DNA of 33,778 bases from AR12 sp036265915. Its GTDB lineage: Bacteria > Methylomirabilota > Methylomirabilia > Rokubacteriales > CSP1-6. The position numbers were made by a program, and so were the translations under genes. The number at the start of each line of letters is the position of its first letter. The first letter of the stretch is position 1. The DNA lies in the NCBI GenBank assembly GCA_036265915.1, contig DATAOC010000081.1, forward strand, positions 1 to 33,778. Reading direction: 5' to 3'. The notes under the pieces are model-generated. The model had not been told where the DNA came from, made no database searches, and worked only from the letters and a program-made list of their open reading frames with translations. Of the stretch, positions 7,378 through 15,055 are shown piece by piece.

Positions 7378-8760
7378 ATGAACCGATCGCGGTGTCACGA
7401 CGCCCGGCCACGCGGCGCAGGACGATACCTTTGGTTTCTTTTCGTCGCCGCTGCGTTCGCGACCGTCTACGCCGCCGGAGTCGGCGCCGAGCCCGACGCC
7501 GATATCGGCGAAGTACCGCCGAGTCTTGCGCCCGTGGCTGCAGAGGCCCAGGCCGCGGTGGTGACCTTGAAGCTTCCCGGCCGGGCCTTCGTCCACGGAC
7601 TGTTCGTCGATGACTGGCCGGACGAGGAAGTTCGGCTCGAGCAGCTGCTCCTCGATGGACTCGATTCCGGCGACGTCACCATCGGCTCGGCGGTGATGAT
7701 CGAGGGCTCCGGCATCGCGGTGACGACGGCGCAGCTCGGCCGCCGGGCCCTGCTGCTCAAGGCGGTGACGGCTGACGGTCGGCGGGTCTCCGCCATGGTG
7801 GTGGGGCGCGACGAAGAGACGAACGTCGCCGTGCTCACACTGTGCTGCGATCAGCGTCCGTTTCACGCCATCGCGCTCGGAAATTCCGACGCGGTGAAGG
7901 TCGGCGACCGCGTGGTGGCCGTCGGCGCCCCGTTCGGGCTCGAGCACAGCGCGACGGCGTCGGTGGTGAGCGGACGGACGACCGATGACGCCGACGCACT
8001 CGGAGTACTCCTCCACACCGGGCCGACCGTCACGAGCGGTTACGCGGGTGGACCTGTCGTCGATACCACGCCGACGATGGTCGGGCTCGTCGTGCGTAAC
8101 GAGGCTGGTATGGGGATGGTGCTGCCGTCCAACACCGTCCGAAGGATCGTCTCCGCGATCCTCGAAGATGGGCGCGTCCGGCGGGGGTCGCTCGGTGTGA
8201 AAGGGCAGACGCTCGACGCGGACCTCGCTGAGACGTTCGGTGCGTCGGCGATCCGAGGTGTCATCGTCGTCGACGTCCGGCACGGCGGTCCGGCCGCGCG
8301 CGCGGGCTTTCGGACCGGCGACATCATCTCCGCGATCGACGGCCGCCAGGTCGACTCCAGCGCGCGCCTCGCGCGTGCGGTCGCCGCCCTGGCGCCCGGA
8401 CGAACGGTCAGCGTCGCGCTGTGGCGGGATGGCCGCGCCCTCACAGCGCCCGTGCGCGTCGACGAGGAGCCGGACGACGAGGCGATTGGATCGCTCGGCT
8501 GGCGGAGTCACGCGCTCCTCGGCGCCGACGTCGCGGCGATCACCTCGGACATCGGTGTGGTCGTTGCCGGCGTCGAGCCCGGTGGTCCAGCTGAGCGCGC
8601 CGGCATCCGGCGGCTGGACGTGATCCGGGAGATGAACGGCCTCATGATTCGCTCGCTTGACGATTTCAATGACGCGCTCAAGACGCTGACGGTCGAGTCG
8701 CGAGTCCCTGTTCTGCTGCAGCGCGGTGCCACGAGCCTGTACGTGACGTTGCGGCCGTGA
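7378..8760 (+). CDS. HtrA/DegP-like protein with two PDZ domains, catalytic triad lost (pseudoprotease)
   Basis: 460 residues. An uncleaved or cleaved N-terminal signal (hydrophobic about 17-34) leads into a trypsin-like domain (about 50-265) and two PDZ domains (about 268-360 and 372-460). All three catalytic positions of the HtrA family are changed: the His of TNNHV is Gln119 in TTAQL, the Asp of the SDIALL segment is Asn149 in TNVAVL, and the Ser of GNSGG is Ala223 in GYAGGP. The fold around them is well kept, so this looks like a selected non-catalytic chaperone or scaffold rather than decay: the reading frame is open and the PDZ domains are intact. It would sit in the periplasm. The ATG at 7378 is the only start that gives a clean signal segment; no later ATG, GTG or TTG precedes the hydrophobic core. 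P4 lies just upstream. Confidence 0.88.
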   Translation: MNRSRCHDARPRGAGRYLWFLFVAAAFATVYAAGVGAEPDADIGEVPPSLAPVAAEAQAAVVTLKLPGRAFVHGLFVDDWPDEEVRLEQLLLDGLDSGDVTIGSAVMIEGSGIAVTTAQLGRRALLLKAVTADGRRVSAMVVGRDEETNVAVLTLCCDQRPFHAIALGNSDAVKVGDRVVAVGAPFGLEHSATASVVSGRTTDDADALGVLLHTGPTVTSGYAGGPVVDTTPTMVGLVVRNEAGMGMVLPSNTVRRIVSAILEDGRVRRGSLGVKGQTLDADLAETFGASAIRGVIVVDVRHGGPAARAGFRTGDIISAIDGRQVDSSARLARAVAALAPGRTVSVALWRDGRALTAPVRVDEEPDDEAIGSLGWRSHALLGADVAAITSDIGVVVAGVEPGGPAERAGIRRLDVIREMNGLMIRSLDDFNDALKTLTVESRVPVLLQRGATSLYVTLRP

Positions 8761-8850
8761 CGTACACGCGCGCAGCGCGTTGATGGCGTACCGCATGTGC
8801 GGGCATGCGGAAGCGGATCGTCCGGCCTCGTCCCGCGCGCTGCCGCTCGC

Positions 8851-10221
8851 ATGATCGCCCGGCTGGAGTTTCTCGGTGGCGCCGGAACCGTCACCGGCTC
8901 CAAGATCCTCCTGGAGGTCGCCGGCCATCGCACGCTGCTCGATTGCGGGCTGTACCAGGGGGCGAAGGAGTTACGGCTCCGGAACTGGGAGTCGCTGCCG
9001 GTGACGGCCGCCTCCATCGACGACGTGGTCCTCACGCACGCGCACGTCGATCACGCGGGCTACTTGCCGCGGCTCTGCAAGGACGGCTTTCGGGGGCCCG
9101 TGCATGCCACTCATGGCACGGCTGACCTGTTGCCCATCATGCTAGCCGACTCGGGGCGCCTGCAAGAGGAGGAAGCCGAGTACCATAACCTTCGCGGGAC
9201 GTCGAAGCACCACCCGGCGCTGCCGCTCTACACAGCCTCCGAAGGTCTGCACGCGGCCGCGCGCACGGCGAGGCACAGTTACCATCAACGCTTCGATCTC
9301 GGCGCGAGTCTGGCCGCGGAGTTCGCGCCCTCCGGTCACATCGTGGGCGCCGCGACGGTGATGTTCGACGTGCCGGCGACAGGCGGGCGACGACGCCTGG
9401 TGTGCTCGGGCGACCTCGGACGCTATGCAATACCGATCATGCCGGATCCGACCCCGATCGGGGACGCCGACTATGTCGTCATCGAAGCGACGTACGGAGA
9501 TCGCGATCACGATGCCGTGCCCATCGCGGATCAGCTTGCTCGCGTCATCACGCGGACGGCCGCCCGCGACGGGGCCATTGTGATCCCGGCCTTCGCCGTC
9601 GGGCGGACGCAGGAGATCATGTACCACCTCGCGCAGCTCGAGCAGGCGGGACGCATACCCGCGCTCCCGTGCTACATCGACAGTCCGATGGCGACGCGCG
9701 CCACGGAGGTCTACCGCGCGCACCGGCCCGAATTCGATGACGACGCGCAGGTGCTGGACTCCAAGCGGCTTCGGGTCACCGAGACCGTCGCGGAGTCCCG
9801 CGGCATTCATGCCGTGCCGGGGCCGATCATCATCATCGCCGGCAGCGGAATGGCGACCGGCGGTCGCGTGCTTCATCATCTGCGCGCGCGACTACCTGAC
9901 CCGCGTACGACCGTGCTGATCGTCGGCTATCAGGCGCTCGGCACGCGCGGCCGCGCGCTGGCCGACGGGCAGCCCACGGTCCGGATCTTCGGCGAGAACG
10001 TTCCCGTGCGAGCCGAGGTGGTGACGATCCACGGCCTGTCTGCACACGCGGATCGCAACGAATTGCTCCGCTGGCTTCGGACGGCGCGGGCGGCCCCCCG
10101 CGTCGTCTTCGTCGTTCATGCTGAGCCTGATCCCGCCTCCGTGTTTGCCGAAACCATCGCTCGTCAGCTCGGCTGGCGCGTCGCGGTCCCAAGTGCCGGC
10201 GATTACGTCAACCTCGACTGA
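8851..10221 (+). CDS. MBL-fold beta-CASP RNA-processing nuclease (YSH1/CPSF73-like)
   Basis: 456 residues. The N-terminal metallo-beta-lactamase core has THAHVDH (His63, His65, Asp67, His68), the later His of SGHIVGA, and the GDLG aspartate; the middle is a beta-CASP domain; the C-terminus has the RMMBL motif SGMATGGRVLHHL and the zinc His of HGLSAHAD. This is the bacterial single-chain relative of CPSF73 that cuts RNA as endo- or exonuclease. ATG at 8851 is preferred because the family starts with a short strand (MIARLEFLGGAGTVTGSK). It follows the HtrA-like gene by 90 bp with no separate sigma-54 element visible, so it may be co-transcribed from P4. It converges with the GNAT gene and the two 3' ends overlap by 14 nt. 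Confidence 0.9.
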   Translation: MIARLEFLGGAGTVTGSKILLEVAGHRTLLDCGLYQGAKELRLRNWESLPVTAASIDDVVLTHAHVDHAGYLPRLCKDGFRGPVHATHGTADLLPIMLADSGRLQEEEAEYHNLRGTSKHHPALPLYTASEGLHAAARTARHSYHQRFDLGASLAAEFAPSGHIVGAATVMFDVPATGGRRRLVCSGDLGRYAIPIMPDPTPIGDADYVVIEATYGDRDHDAVPIADQLARVITRTAARDGAIVIPAFAVGRTQEIMYHLAQLEQAGRIPALPCYIDSPMATRATEVYRAHRPEFDDDAQVLDSKRLRVTETVAESRGIHAVPGPIIIIAGSGMATGGRVLHHLRARLPDPRTTVLIVGYQALGTRGRALADGQPTVRIFGENVPVRAEVVTIHGLSAHADRNELLRWLRTARAAPRVVFVVHAEPDPASVFAETIARQLGWRVAVPSAGDYVNLD

Positions 10222-10753
10222 CAGGACCGGGGGCCTCGAAAACCACGTCGACGACGCCATGATCCAGCGTGCGGTCGACGATGGCGCCAAAGCGCGCAAT
10301 CATATCGAGCATGCGGCGGTTATCGCCCAGTACCCACGCGCGAAAGCGGGCGATACCGTTGAGGCTGGCGGCGCGTAAGAGCTCCCCGAAGAGCAGACTT
10401 CCGAGACCGCGGTTCTGCCAGCGGTCCTGCACGACGAATGCGACCTCGGCGGTCGTCGGGTCCGAGGTCATCTCGTAGCGGGCGACGGCGACGAGGTCCG
10501 CGGTCGTGGGGTCCACGGCCACGAGTGCCAGGCGGCGACGATAGTCGACGTTGGCGAGGTGGTGGGCCCAGTTCACCGGCAGCCGCGGCATGATCATGAA
10601 GAAGCGTTGGTAGGCGGTCTGCTGACTCAGCCGTTCGTGCAACGCAGTGAGAGCGGCCTCGTCGCCCGGGCGAATGAGCCGTAGCCTGATGCACGCGCCG
10701 TCCTTCAGGACGATCTCCCGATCGAAGTCGCCGGCGAGGGTCATCGCCTCCAT
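10208..10753 (-). CDS. GNAT family N-acetyltransferase, Pat-like
   Basis: 181 residues from the ATG at 10753. The segment CIRLRLIRPGDEAALTALHE followed by QQTAYQRFF resembles the GNAT domain of Pat/PatZ protein lysine acetyltransferases, and the acetyl-CoA loop is QNRGLGSLL (113-121), with a C-terminal helix-strand NRRMLDMIARFGAIV. Pat enzymes acetylate acyl-CoA synthetases in known systems; a link to the synthetase at 15056 is inference. An in-frame TTG at 10771 has GGAG five bases upstream and is an equally reasonable start, adding six residues. It is transcribed away from the CBS-Usp operon; I see no good sigma-54 promoter for it, only a poor candidate. Confidence 0.82.
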   Translation of the reverse strand: MEAMTLAGDFDREIVLKDGACIRLRLIRPGDEAALTALHERLSQQTAYQRFFMIMPRLPVNWAHHLANVDYRRRLALVAVDPTTADLVAVARYEMTSDPTTAEVAFVVQDRWQNRGLGSLLFGELLRAASLNGIARFRAWVLGDNRRMLDMIARFGAIVDRTLDHGVVDVVFEAPGPVSRG

Positions 10754-10800
10754 CGGCCGAGTGTCCGTCAAGAGTGCTCCGTGATCAATGCGGCGTGGGC

Positions 10801-10836
10801 GCCCCAGCGTCCCGGCGATGCCCCGGCCTGCGCCCC
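10801..10836. promoter_or_regulatory. array of enhancer half-sites U4 for P5
   Basis: GCCCC at 10801-10805, GTCCC at 10809-10813, GCCCC at 10820-10824 and GCCCC at 10832-10836. No full palindrome is present, but the last half-site ends 52 bp before the P5 -24 box, exactly the class distance. Direct rather than inverted order makes this the most divergent member. Confidence 0.4.
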
Positions 10837-10888
10837 AATCGCTTCGCATAACTGCTCGTGAATCCGTCGTTCTCGACGGTCGACGCTT

Positions 10889-10904
10889 CGGCACTGCCGT
10901 TGCA
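10889..10904 (+). promoter_or_regulatory. sigma-54 promoter P5 (CBS-Usp operon)
   Basis: CGGCACTGCCGTTGCA: GGCAC and TTGCA with correct spacing. Predicted start near 10915, 56 nt before the CBS gene. The spacer TGCCG is shared with P6 and P10. Confidence 0.8.
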
Positions 10905-10970
10905 ACCTGGCGTCGCATCGCCCAGACGAGATGACGAGATCGCTCCCCGAGAGCGAGAAGTGGAGGAGTC

Positions 10971-11426
10971 ATGACAGTTCGAGAACTGATGTCCGAGGGT
11001 GTGACGACGGTCGACGATGGCACGACGGCCCATGACGCGGTGGAGCGCATGATGCGCCGCCGTGTTCGCCACCTGGCGGTCGTCGACAAGCGCGGCGGGC
11101 TGCGCGGCATGGTGACGGACCGGGATCTCAGGCACTACCTGTTCGAGCCCACCGTGCTGAAGCAGATCGGCTCGATAACGGTTGAATCGCTCCTGAAGGG
11201 CGCGCCGGTGGCGCGCATGATGTCGACTCCACCGATCACGATCGAGGCCTCTGAGCCGCTCGAGAACGCCACCCGGCTGATGCTCGAGCGGAAGATCGGC
11301 TCGCTCCTGGTGCTCGACCATGGGCGGCTCGTCGGTATCCTCACCGAAACCGACATCCTCCGCCGCATCGTCGGGGAAGACGCCTGCTGCGCGGACGTCG
11401 AGACCATCGTGGTGTCGTACCCATGA
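10971..11426 (+). CDS. tandem CBS domain protein
   Basis: 151 residues made of two CBS motifs (about 1-65 and 72-140): VRELMSEGVTTVDDGTTAHD with HLAVVDKRGGLRGMVTDRDL, then ARMMSTPPITIEASEPLENA with LVLDHGRLVGILTETDILRR. CBS pairs bind adenosine nucleotides and report energy charge. GGAGGAG sits 2 nt before a spacer and ATG, a strong ribosome site. Its stop overlaps the start of the tandem Usp (ATGA), so the two adenylate-binding proteins are made together. The CBS protein Hrp1 of the mycobacterial DosR regulon is a functional parallel. The Cys pair near the C-terminus (EDACCADVE) could be redox-active, though that is speculative. Confidence 0.92.
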   Translation: MTVRELMSEGVTTVDDGTTAHDAVERMMRRRVRHLAVVDKRGGLRGMVTDRDLRHYLFEPTVLKQIGSITVESLLKGAPVARMMSTPPITIEASEPLENATRLMLERKIGSLLVLDHGRLVGILTETDILRRIVGEDACCADVETIVVSYP

Positions 11427-12298
11427 TGCGCGTGCTTGTGGCGACCGACGGGTCGGACGATGCCCGCACGGCGGCGCAGTGGCTGGCTGAGTTTCCGCTG
11501 CCCGCGGACACGAGCGTCCTCGTCGTGAGCGTCGTGAGTCTGCCCGCGTCGCCGCTCGATATTCAGACGGTGAGAGCATTCAAGGACGCATTGATGGACG
11601 AGGCGCGGGCACACGCCGAGACGCTGCTGCCGTCGCTCAGGAAACATGTCGCGTCTGTGGAGAGCCGCGTGGTGGCCGGAGACCCCCGCCAGGAGATCGT
11701 TCAACTCGCGCACGAGTGGGGCGCCGATCTCGTCGTCGTGGGTGCTCGCGGCCTGGGGGCCATCGCGACCGCCGTGCTCGGGAGCGTCTCGCTGGCTGTC
11801 GTGCGACACGTCTCTTGCGCCGTCCTCGTCGTACGTCCAGATCCTCGGCCCCTGCGCACCGTCGCCGTGGCGGTCGACGGCTCGCCCGCAAGCGACCATG
11901 CCGCCCGATTCCTCGCCCAATTCCCGCTGCCGGCGACGCTCGCGATGCGGCTCGTCGGCGTCGTGGAGCCGCCGCCCGTACCCCGAACGGTGTCCAAAAC
12001 GGTGATCGCGGCGCTGCAAGACGCAATCACGAGCATCACGAACGACCGCCGTCGAGTGCTTGCGACGGCGCTGGACCGGGTTGCCAAGCAGTTCCCGGCT
12101 CGGGCGACGCAGGAGCTACCGGTCGGGCTTCCGGCCGAGACGCTGGAGTACGTCTCGTCAGAGGTGGACCTCATGGTGCTCGGCGCGCGAGGACTCGGGC
12201 CCGTGAAGCGGCTGTTGCTCGGCAGCGTGTCGGAGCGGGTCCTTCGACACGCGAGCTGTCCGGTGCTCATCGTCCACGAGCCGTCCGCAGCGTCGTAG
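11423..12298 (+). CDS. universal stress protein with two Usp domains
   Basis: 291 residues: Usp domain 1 (about 1-140) and domain 2 (about 143-285). Each has a strand-turn start (MRVLVATDGSDDA; TVAVAVDGSPASD) and the nucleotide motif (GARGLGAIATAVLGS; GARGLGPVKRLLLGS). Tandem Usps are intramolecular equivalents of the usual dimer. The ATG pair at 11423 and 11426 overlaps the CBS stop; the first gives ATGA coupling. It is the last gene of the P5 operon; 227 nt then separate it from the next Usp, holding U5 and P6. Confidence 0.93.
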   Translation: MMRVLVATDGSDDARTAAQWLAEFPLPADTSVLVVSVVSLPASPLDIQTVRAFKDALMDEARAHAETLLPSLRKHVASVESRVVAGDPRQEIVQLAHEWGADLVVVGARGLGAIATAVLGSVSLAVVRHVSCAVLVVRPDPRPLRTVAVAVDGSPASDHAARFLAQFPLPATLAMRLVGVVEPPPVPRTVSKTVIAALQDAITSITNDRRRVLATALDRVAKQFPARATQELPVGLPAETLEYVSSEVDLMVLGARGLGPVKRLLLGSVSERVLRHASCPVLIVHEPSAAS

Positions 12299-12391
12299 AG
12301 CCTCGAGAATGGATAGTCGCCGAGCAGTCCGACAGCACGAAACAGACCGCCGATATGAGCGGGGCAGCCGACGTGGTGCCGGCGCCCCATC

Positions 12392-12407
12392 GTGGCGACG
12401 GTGCCCC
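12392..12407. promoter_or_regulatory. putative enhancer palindrome U5 for P6
   Basis: GTGGC-N6-GCCCC, one mismatch, 54 bp upstream of the P6 -24 box. Extra half-sites GGGGC at 12361-12365 and GCCCC at 12384-12388 lie just upstream. Confidence 0.5.
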
Positions 12408-12461
12408 ACGCCGGTGACAGCGCTGGCCCTTCAATATCGTGAATTCACTGGCGCCGAGGTG

Positions 12462-12477
12462 TGGCATTGCCGTTGCC
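12462..12477 (+). promoter_or_regulatory. sigma-54 promoter P6 (triple Usp, kinase, synthetase operon)
   Basis: TGGCATTGCCGTTGCC: strong -24 and -12 boxes, correct spacing. Predicted start near 12488, 38 nt before the Usp ATG at 12526. Confidence 0.78.
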
Positions 12478-12525
12478 TTACAAGTCGTGGCCGCCGTCGC
12501 GAAGACGGGGGCCGTGGAGGCGCGA

Positions 12526-13008
12526 ATGAAACGCAGAAAGATCTTGGTTCCGCTCGACGGGTCACGGCTGGCGGAGGCGGCGTTGGGCGAGGCGGTCGAG
12601 CTCGCCGGGGCCGGTGCCACGCTGGTGCTGTTACGGGCCGCTGAAGCGCCGCTCCGCCCCCTGACCGATCCGACCGACGCACAGGTCGAGGTCGTTCGCG
12701 AGGCCGAAGCGTATCTCGAGAGCGTGGCGAAGCGAGCACGCGAGGCTTGCGTGGCCCAGGTGGAAACGTCGGTCTGGTACGGACCGCCCGGCGACGCGAT
12801 CATCGACACCGCGCGCGCCCGTGGCATCGACCTGATCGTCATGAGCTCGCACGGCCGCAGTGGGCTCGGCCGCGTCGTCTTCGGTAGCGTTGCCGAGACC
12901 GTACTGAGAGGGACGCGGACGCCGATCCTGCTCATTCGTCCGGATGGGGCCCCCGTCGAGAAGCCCGGCGGCGGCGGCGCACGTCCTGCGGAGGTCAGCC
13001 GTGTATAA
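12526..13008 (+). CDS. universal stress protein, KILVPLDGS type
   Basis: 160 residues starting MKRRKILVPLDGSRLAEAAL with GGAGG at the right distance before the ATG. Nucleotide motif SSHGRSGLGRVVFGS near the C-terminus. It is a close paralogue of the Usp at 20074-20553: both share DGSRLAE, a VWYGPP segment before the last half, DLIVMSSHGRSGLGR and AETVLRGT. First gene of the P6 operon. It overlaps the next Usp by 8 nt (GTGTATAA). An upstream in-frame ATG at 12439 precedes the promoter and is not used. Confidence 0.93.
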   Translation: MKRRKILVPLDGSRLAEAALGEAVELAGAGATLVLLRAAEAPLRPLTDPTDAQVEVVREAEAYLESVAKRAREACVAQVETSVWYGPPGDAIIDTARARGIDLIVMSSHGRSGLGRVVFGSVAETVLRGTRTPILLIRPDGAPVEKPGGGGARPAEVSRV

Positions 13009-13477
13009 GCGCGCCCTCATCCCGCTCGACGGATCGCCGGTGGCCGACGGCATTATTCCATTCATCGTGCAGATTGCGGGTCCGCTCGACATGGCGGTGC
13101 GTCTGCTCTATGTCGTCGAGCCCATACCGGCGATGGTCGTCGACGGCGTGATTCCGACGGCGATCGACGATCCGCTCGCGCGCGAGCGCGAGGCGGAGAG
13201 GTACCTTGCCCCGCTGGCGGCCGAGCTTCGTGGCCGCGGCATCGATGCGACCTGGGAAGTCTGTCGTGGAGCCGCCGCGACGGCCATCCTCGCCGCCGCC
13301 AAGTCGTTCCGCGCCGACCTGATTGCGATGAGTACGCACGGACGCAGCGGCTTCGGTCGGCTGCTGTTCGGCTCGGTGGCGGAGCAGGTCCTCCGGCACG
13401 CCGACGTGCCGGTATTCCTGATGCGCCAGACCGAGGCGGATGTTGCCGCCCGGGCAGCCAAGGAGACGACCCGATGA
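13001..13477 (+). CDS. universal stress protein, KRALIPLDGS type
   Basis: 158 residues with a GTG start at 13001 preceded by GGAGG and six spacer bases. Starts VYKRALIPLDGSPVADGIIP; motif STHGRSGFGRLLFGS. Close paralogue of the minus-strand Usp at 27951-28478: both share YKRAL, PLDGSP, a IAGPLDM segment, EEYLAPLAA-like helix, RGIDATW and ADLIAMSTHGRSG. Second of three overlapping Usp genes; its stop overlaps the ATG of the third. Confidence 0.93.
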   Translation: MYKRALIPLDGSPVADGIIPFIVQIAGPLDMAVRLLYVVEPIPAMVVDGVIPTAIDDPLAREREAERYLAPLAAELRGRGIDATWEVCRGAAATAILAAAKSFRADLIAMSTHGRSGFGRLLFGSVAEQVLRHADVPVFLMRQTEADVAARAAKETTR

Positions 13478-13908
13478 GCCGGCGGGTCATGCATGCGACG
13501 GACTTTTCGCCCGCCTCGCGCGCCGCGTTCACAAAGGCCATCGAGCTGGCCAAGCGGGACCGCGCGCCGCTCACCATTACGCACGTCATGCTGCCACCGC
13601 TCATGATGATGGGCGACGGCTATGTTGCGCCGTCGACGTGGGACCAGATCAGTCGTGCCCACCGCGAGATGAACCAGAAAAAGCTCGACGCACTCGTCGC
13701 CCGCGCCAAGTCTGCCGGCGTGCGGGCGCAGGGATTGCTGCTCGAGGGACAGCCGGCCGAGCGGATTCTGCGCGCCGCGAGGGGCGCCGGGCTGCTCGTC
13801 ATCGGCACTCACGGCCGCACCGGCCTCGCCCGCTTCATCCTCGGTTCGGTGGCCTCGCGTATCGTCGCCGGTGCGCGCTGCCCCGTCGTCACCGTCCGGG
13901 GCAAGTAG
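13474..13908 (+). CDS. universal stress protein, HATDFS type
   Basis: 144 residues, starts MSRRVMHATDFSPASR, nucleotide motif GTHGRTGLARFILGS, last strand CPVVTVRGK. ATGA overlap with the preceding Usp. The helix region has an unusual methionine cluster (LMMMGDG). Third Usp of the P6 operon; 9 nt then separate it from the kinase gene. Confidence 0.93.
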   Translation: MSRRVMHATDFSPASRAAFTKAIELAKRDRAPLTITHVMLPPLMMMGDGYVAPSTWDQISRAHREMNQKKLDALVARAKSAGVRAQGLLLEGQPAERILRAARGAGLLVIGTHGRTGLARFILGSVASRIVAGARCPVVTVRGK

Positions 13909-13917
13909 GATACGTCG

Positions 13918-15045
13918 ATGGCAGTCCTGGAGGCCGGAACCGTCGGCGTCGCCGCGCTGGCGGACTATCTCACCGCCACGCTCGGCGCGCCCGTCGACAT
14001 CGTCGCGCTCCGGCCGCTTGGCGAGTCCGACACGAGGACGGATCCGAAGCAATTCGGCTACGGGGTGCCATTCGAGGTGGAGTGCCGGCTGGCCGGGATG
14101 GTGCGGCGATTCGTCGTCTCGCGGACGCGACCTGCGCAGGGCTTCGGACACGACTATCCCGCCGATCGTGCGTGGCAGGCGCTCTACGGCCACGCGGCGT
14201 ACAACTCATTTCCGCGCCACGTCCGCAGCGTCGACGTCGGCTTCGTACGAGCGTCCGGCGAGCTGGTGTCGGCGGCTGACGCCACGGAGTTCTTCCAGCT
14301 CGTCGAGAAGGCGGAGGGAACACTCTACTGGCACGATCTCAACCATCTGTTCCACGGTGCCCCGCTGAAGGCCCGCGACGAGGCGCGCACCGAGGCGCTC
14401 GCCCGCTTCCTCGCCGAAGTGCACGCCAGCAAGCGCAACGAGCCGACGCTCTACGAGCGTCGTATCCGTGAGCTGCTCGGCCACGGTGAGTGCGTGATGG
14501 GTATCATCGACAGCTATCCGCATCCGTACTCGCTGCTCCCGCCGGCCGCGTGCGAGGCGCTCGAGCGTGATCTGGTGACGTGGCGCTGGCGGCTTCGCGG
14601 TCGGAGCCGGCGACTCTCTCGCGTGCACGGCGACTTTCATCCCTGGAATCTGCTCTTTCGCGCCGATGTCGATTTCTCCGTCCTCGACCGCAGCCGCGGA
14701 GAGTGGGGTGAGCCGGCCGACGACATCGCGGCGCTCGCCGTGAACTATCTGTTCTTCGGTATCCGGAGCTCGCAGGCCCGGAGCGAGCGCGGGGTGGCGG
14801 AGCCGTTCCGTTCGTTGTTCCATCGCTTCTTGAACGTGTACATCGCGGCGAGCGGTGATAGCGATCTCCTGGACGCTCTGCCGCCGTTTCTCGTCTTCCG
14901 GCTTCTCGTTGTCGCCCATCCGCGCTGGTATCCGACCCTCACCGACGCTGTCCGCACCGAGTTGCTGGGCCTCGCGCGGTGCCTGGCGGTTTCCACTCGC
15001 TTCGATCCGGCCGACCTCTCGTGGCTGTGTGGGGACCACCGATGA
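13918..15045 (+). CDS. APH-family (aminoglycoside phosphotransferase-like) kinase, substrate unknown
   Basis: 375 residues. The kinase-like catalytic loop is HGDFHPWN (237-244) with the metal-binding segment VLDRSRGEWGEPADD following (Asp257 and the late aspartates). The N-lobe is short (RLAGMVRRFVVSRT) and the region 150-235 is the helical insert typical of the family. The APH fold phosphorylates small hydroxyl substrates or is used in sugar and choline metabolism; antibiotic resistance is not implied here. TAGGAT precedes the ATG. It is embedded between three Usps and the ADP-forming synthetase, in the same direction with tight spacing, so it is probably part of the stress operon. The substrate is not predictable. 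Confidence 0.83.
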   Translation: MAVLEAGTVGVAALADYLTATLGAPVDIVALRPLGESDTRTDPKQFGYGVPFEVECRLAGMVRRFVVSRTRPAQGFGHDYPADRAWQALYGHAAYNSFPRHVRSVDVGFVRASGELVSAADATEFFQLVEKAEGTLYWHDLNHLFHGAPLKARDEARTEALARFLAEVHASKRNEPTLYERRIRELLGHGECVMGIIDSYPHPYSLLPPAACEALERDLVTWRWRLRGRSRRLSRVHGDFHPWNLLFRADVDFSVLDRSRGEWGEPADDIAALAVNYLFFGIRSSQARSERGVAEPFRSLFHRFLNVYIAASGDSDLLDALPPFLVFRLLVVAHPRWYPTLTDAVRTELLGLARCLAVSTRFDPADLSWLCGDHR

Positions 15046-15055
15046 GCCGGGCGGC

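Noticed and set aside
10789..10804. Possible sigma-54 promoter for the GNAT gene on the minus strand (GGGCGC with CCGCA)
   Set aside because: GG and GC are 10 bp apart, but both boxes deviate (A5 to G, TT to CC) and it overlaps the GC-rich half-site array. In DNA of this composition such a match is expected by chance.
13440..14279. Overlapping plus-strand frame through the Usp-kinase junction
   Set aside because: Arg- and Pro-rich translation across two well supported genes in another frame.
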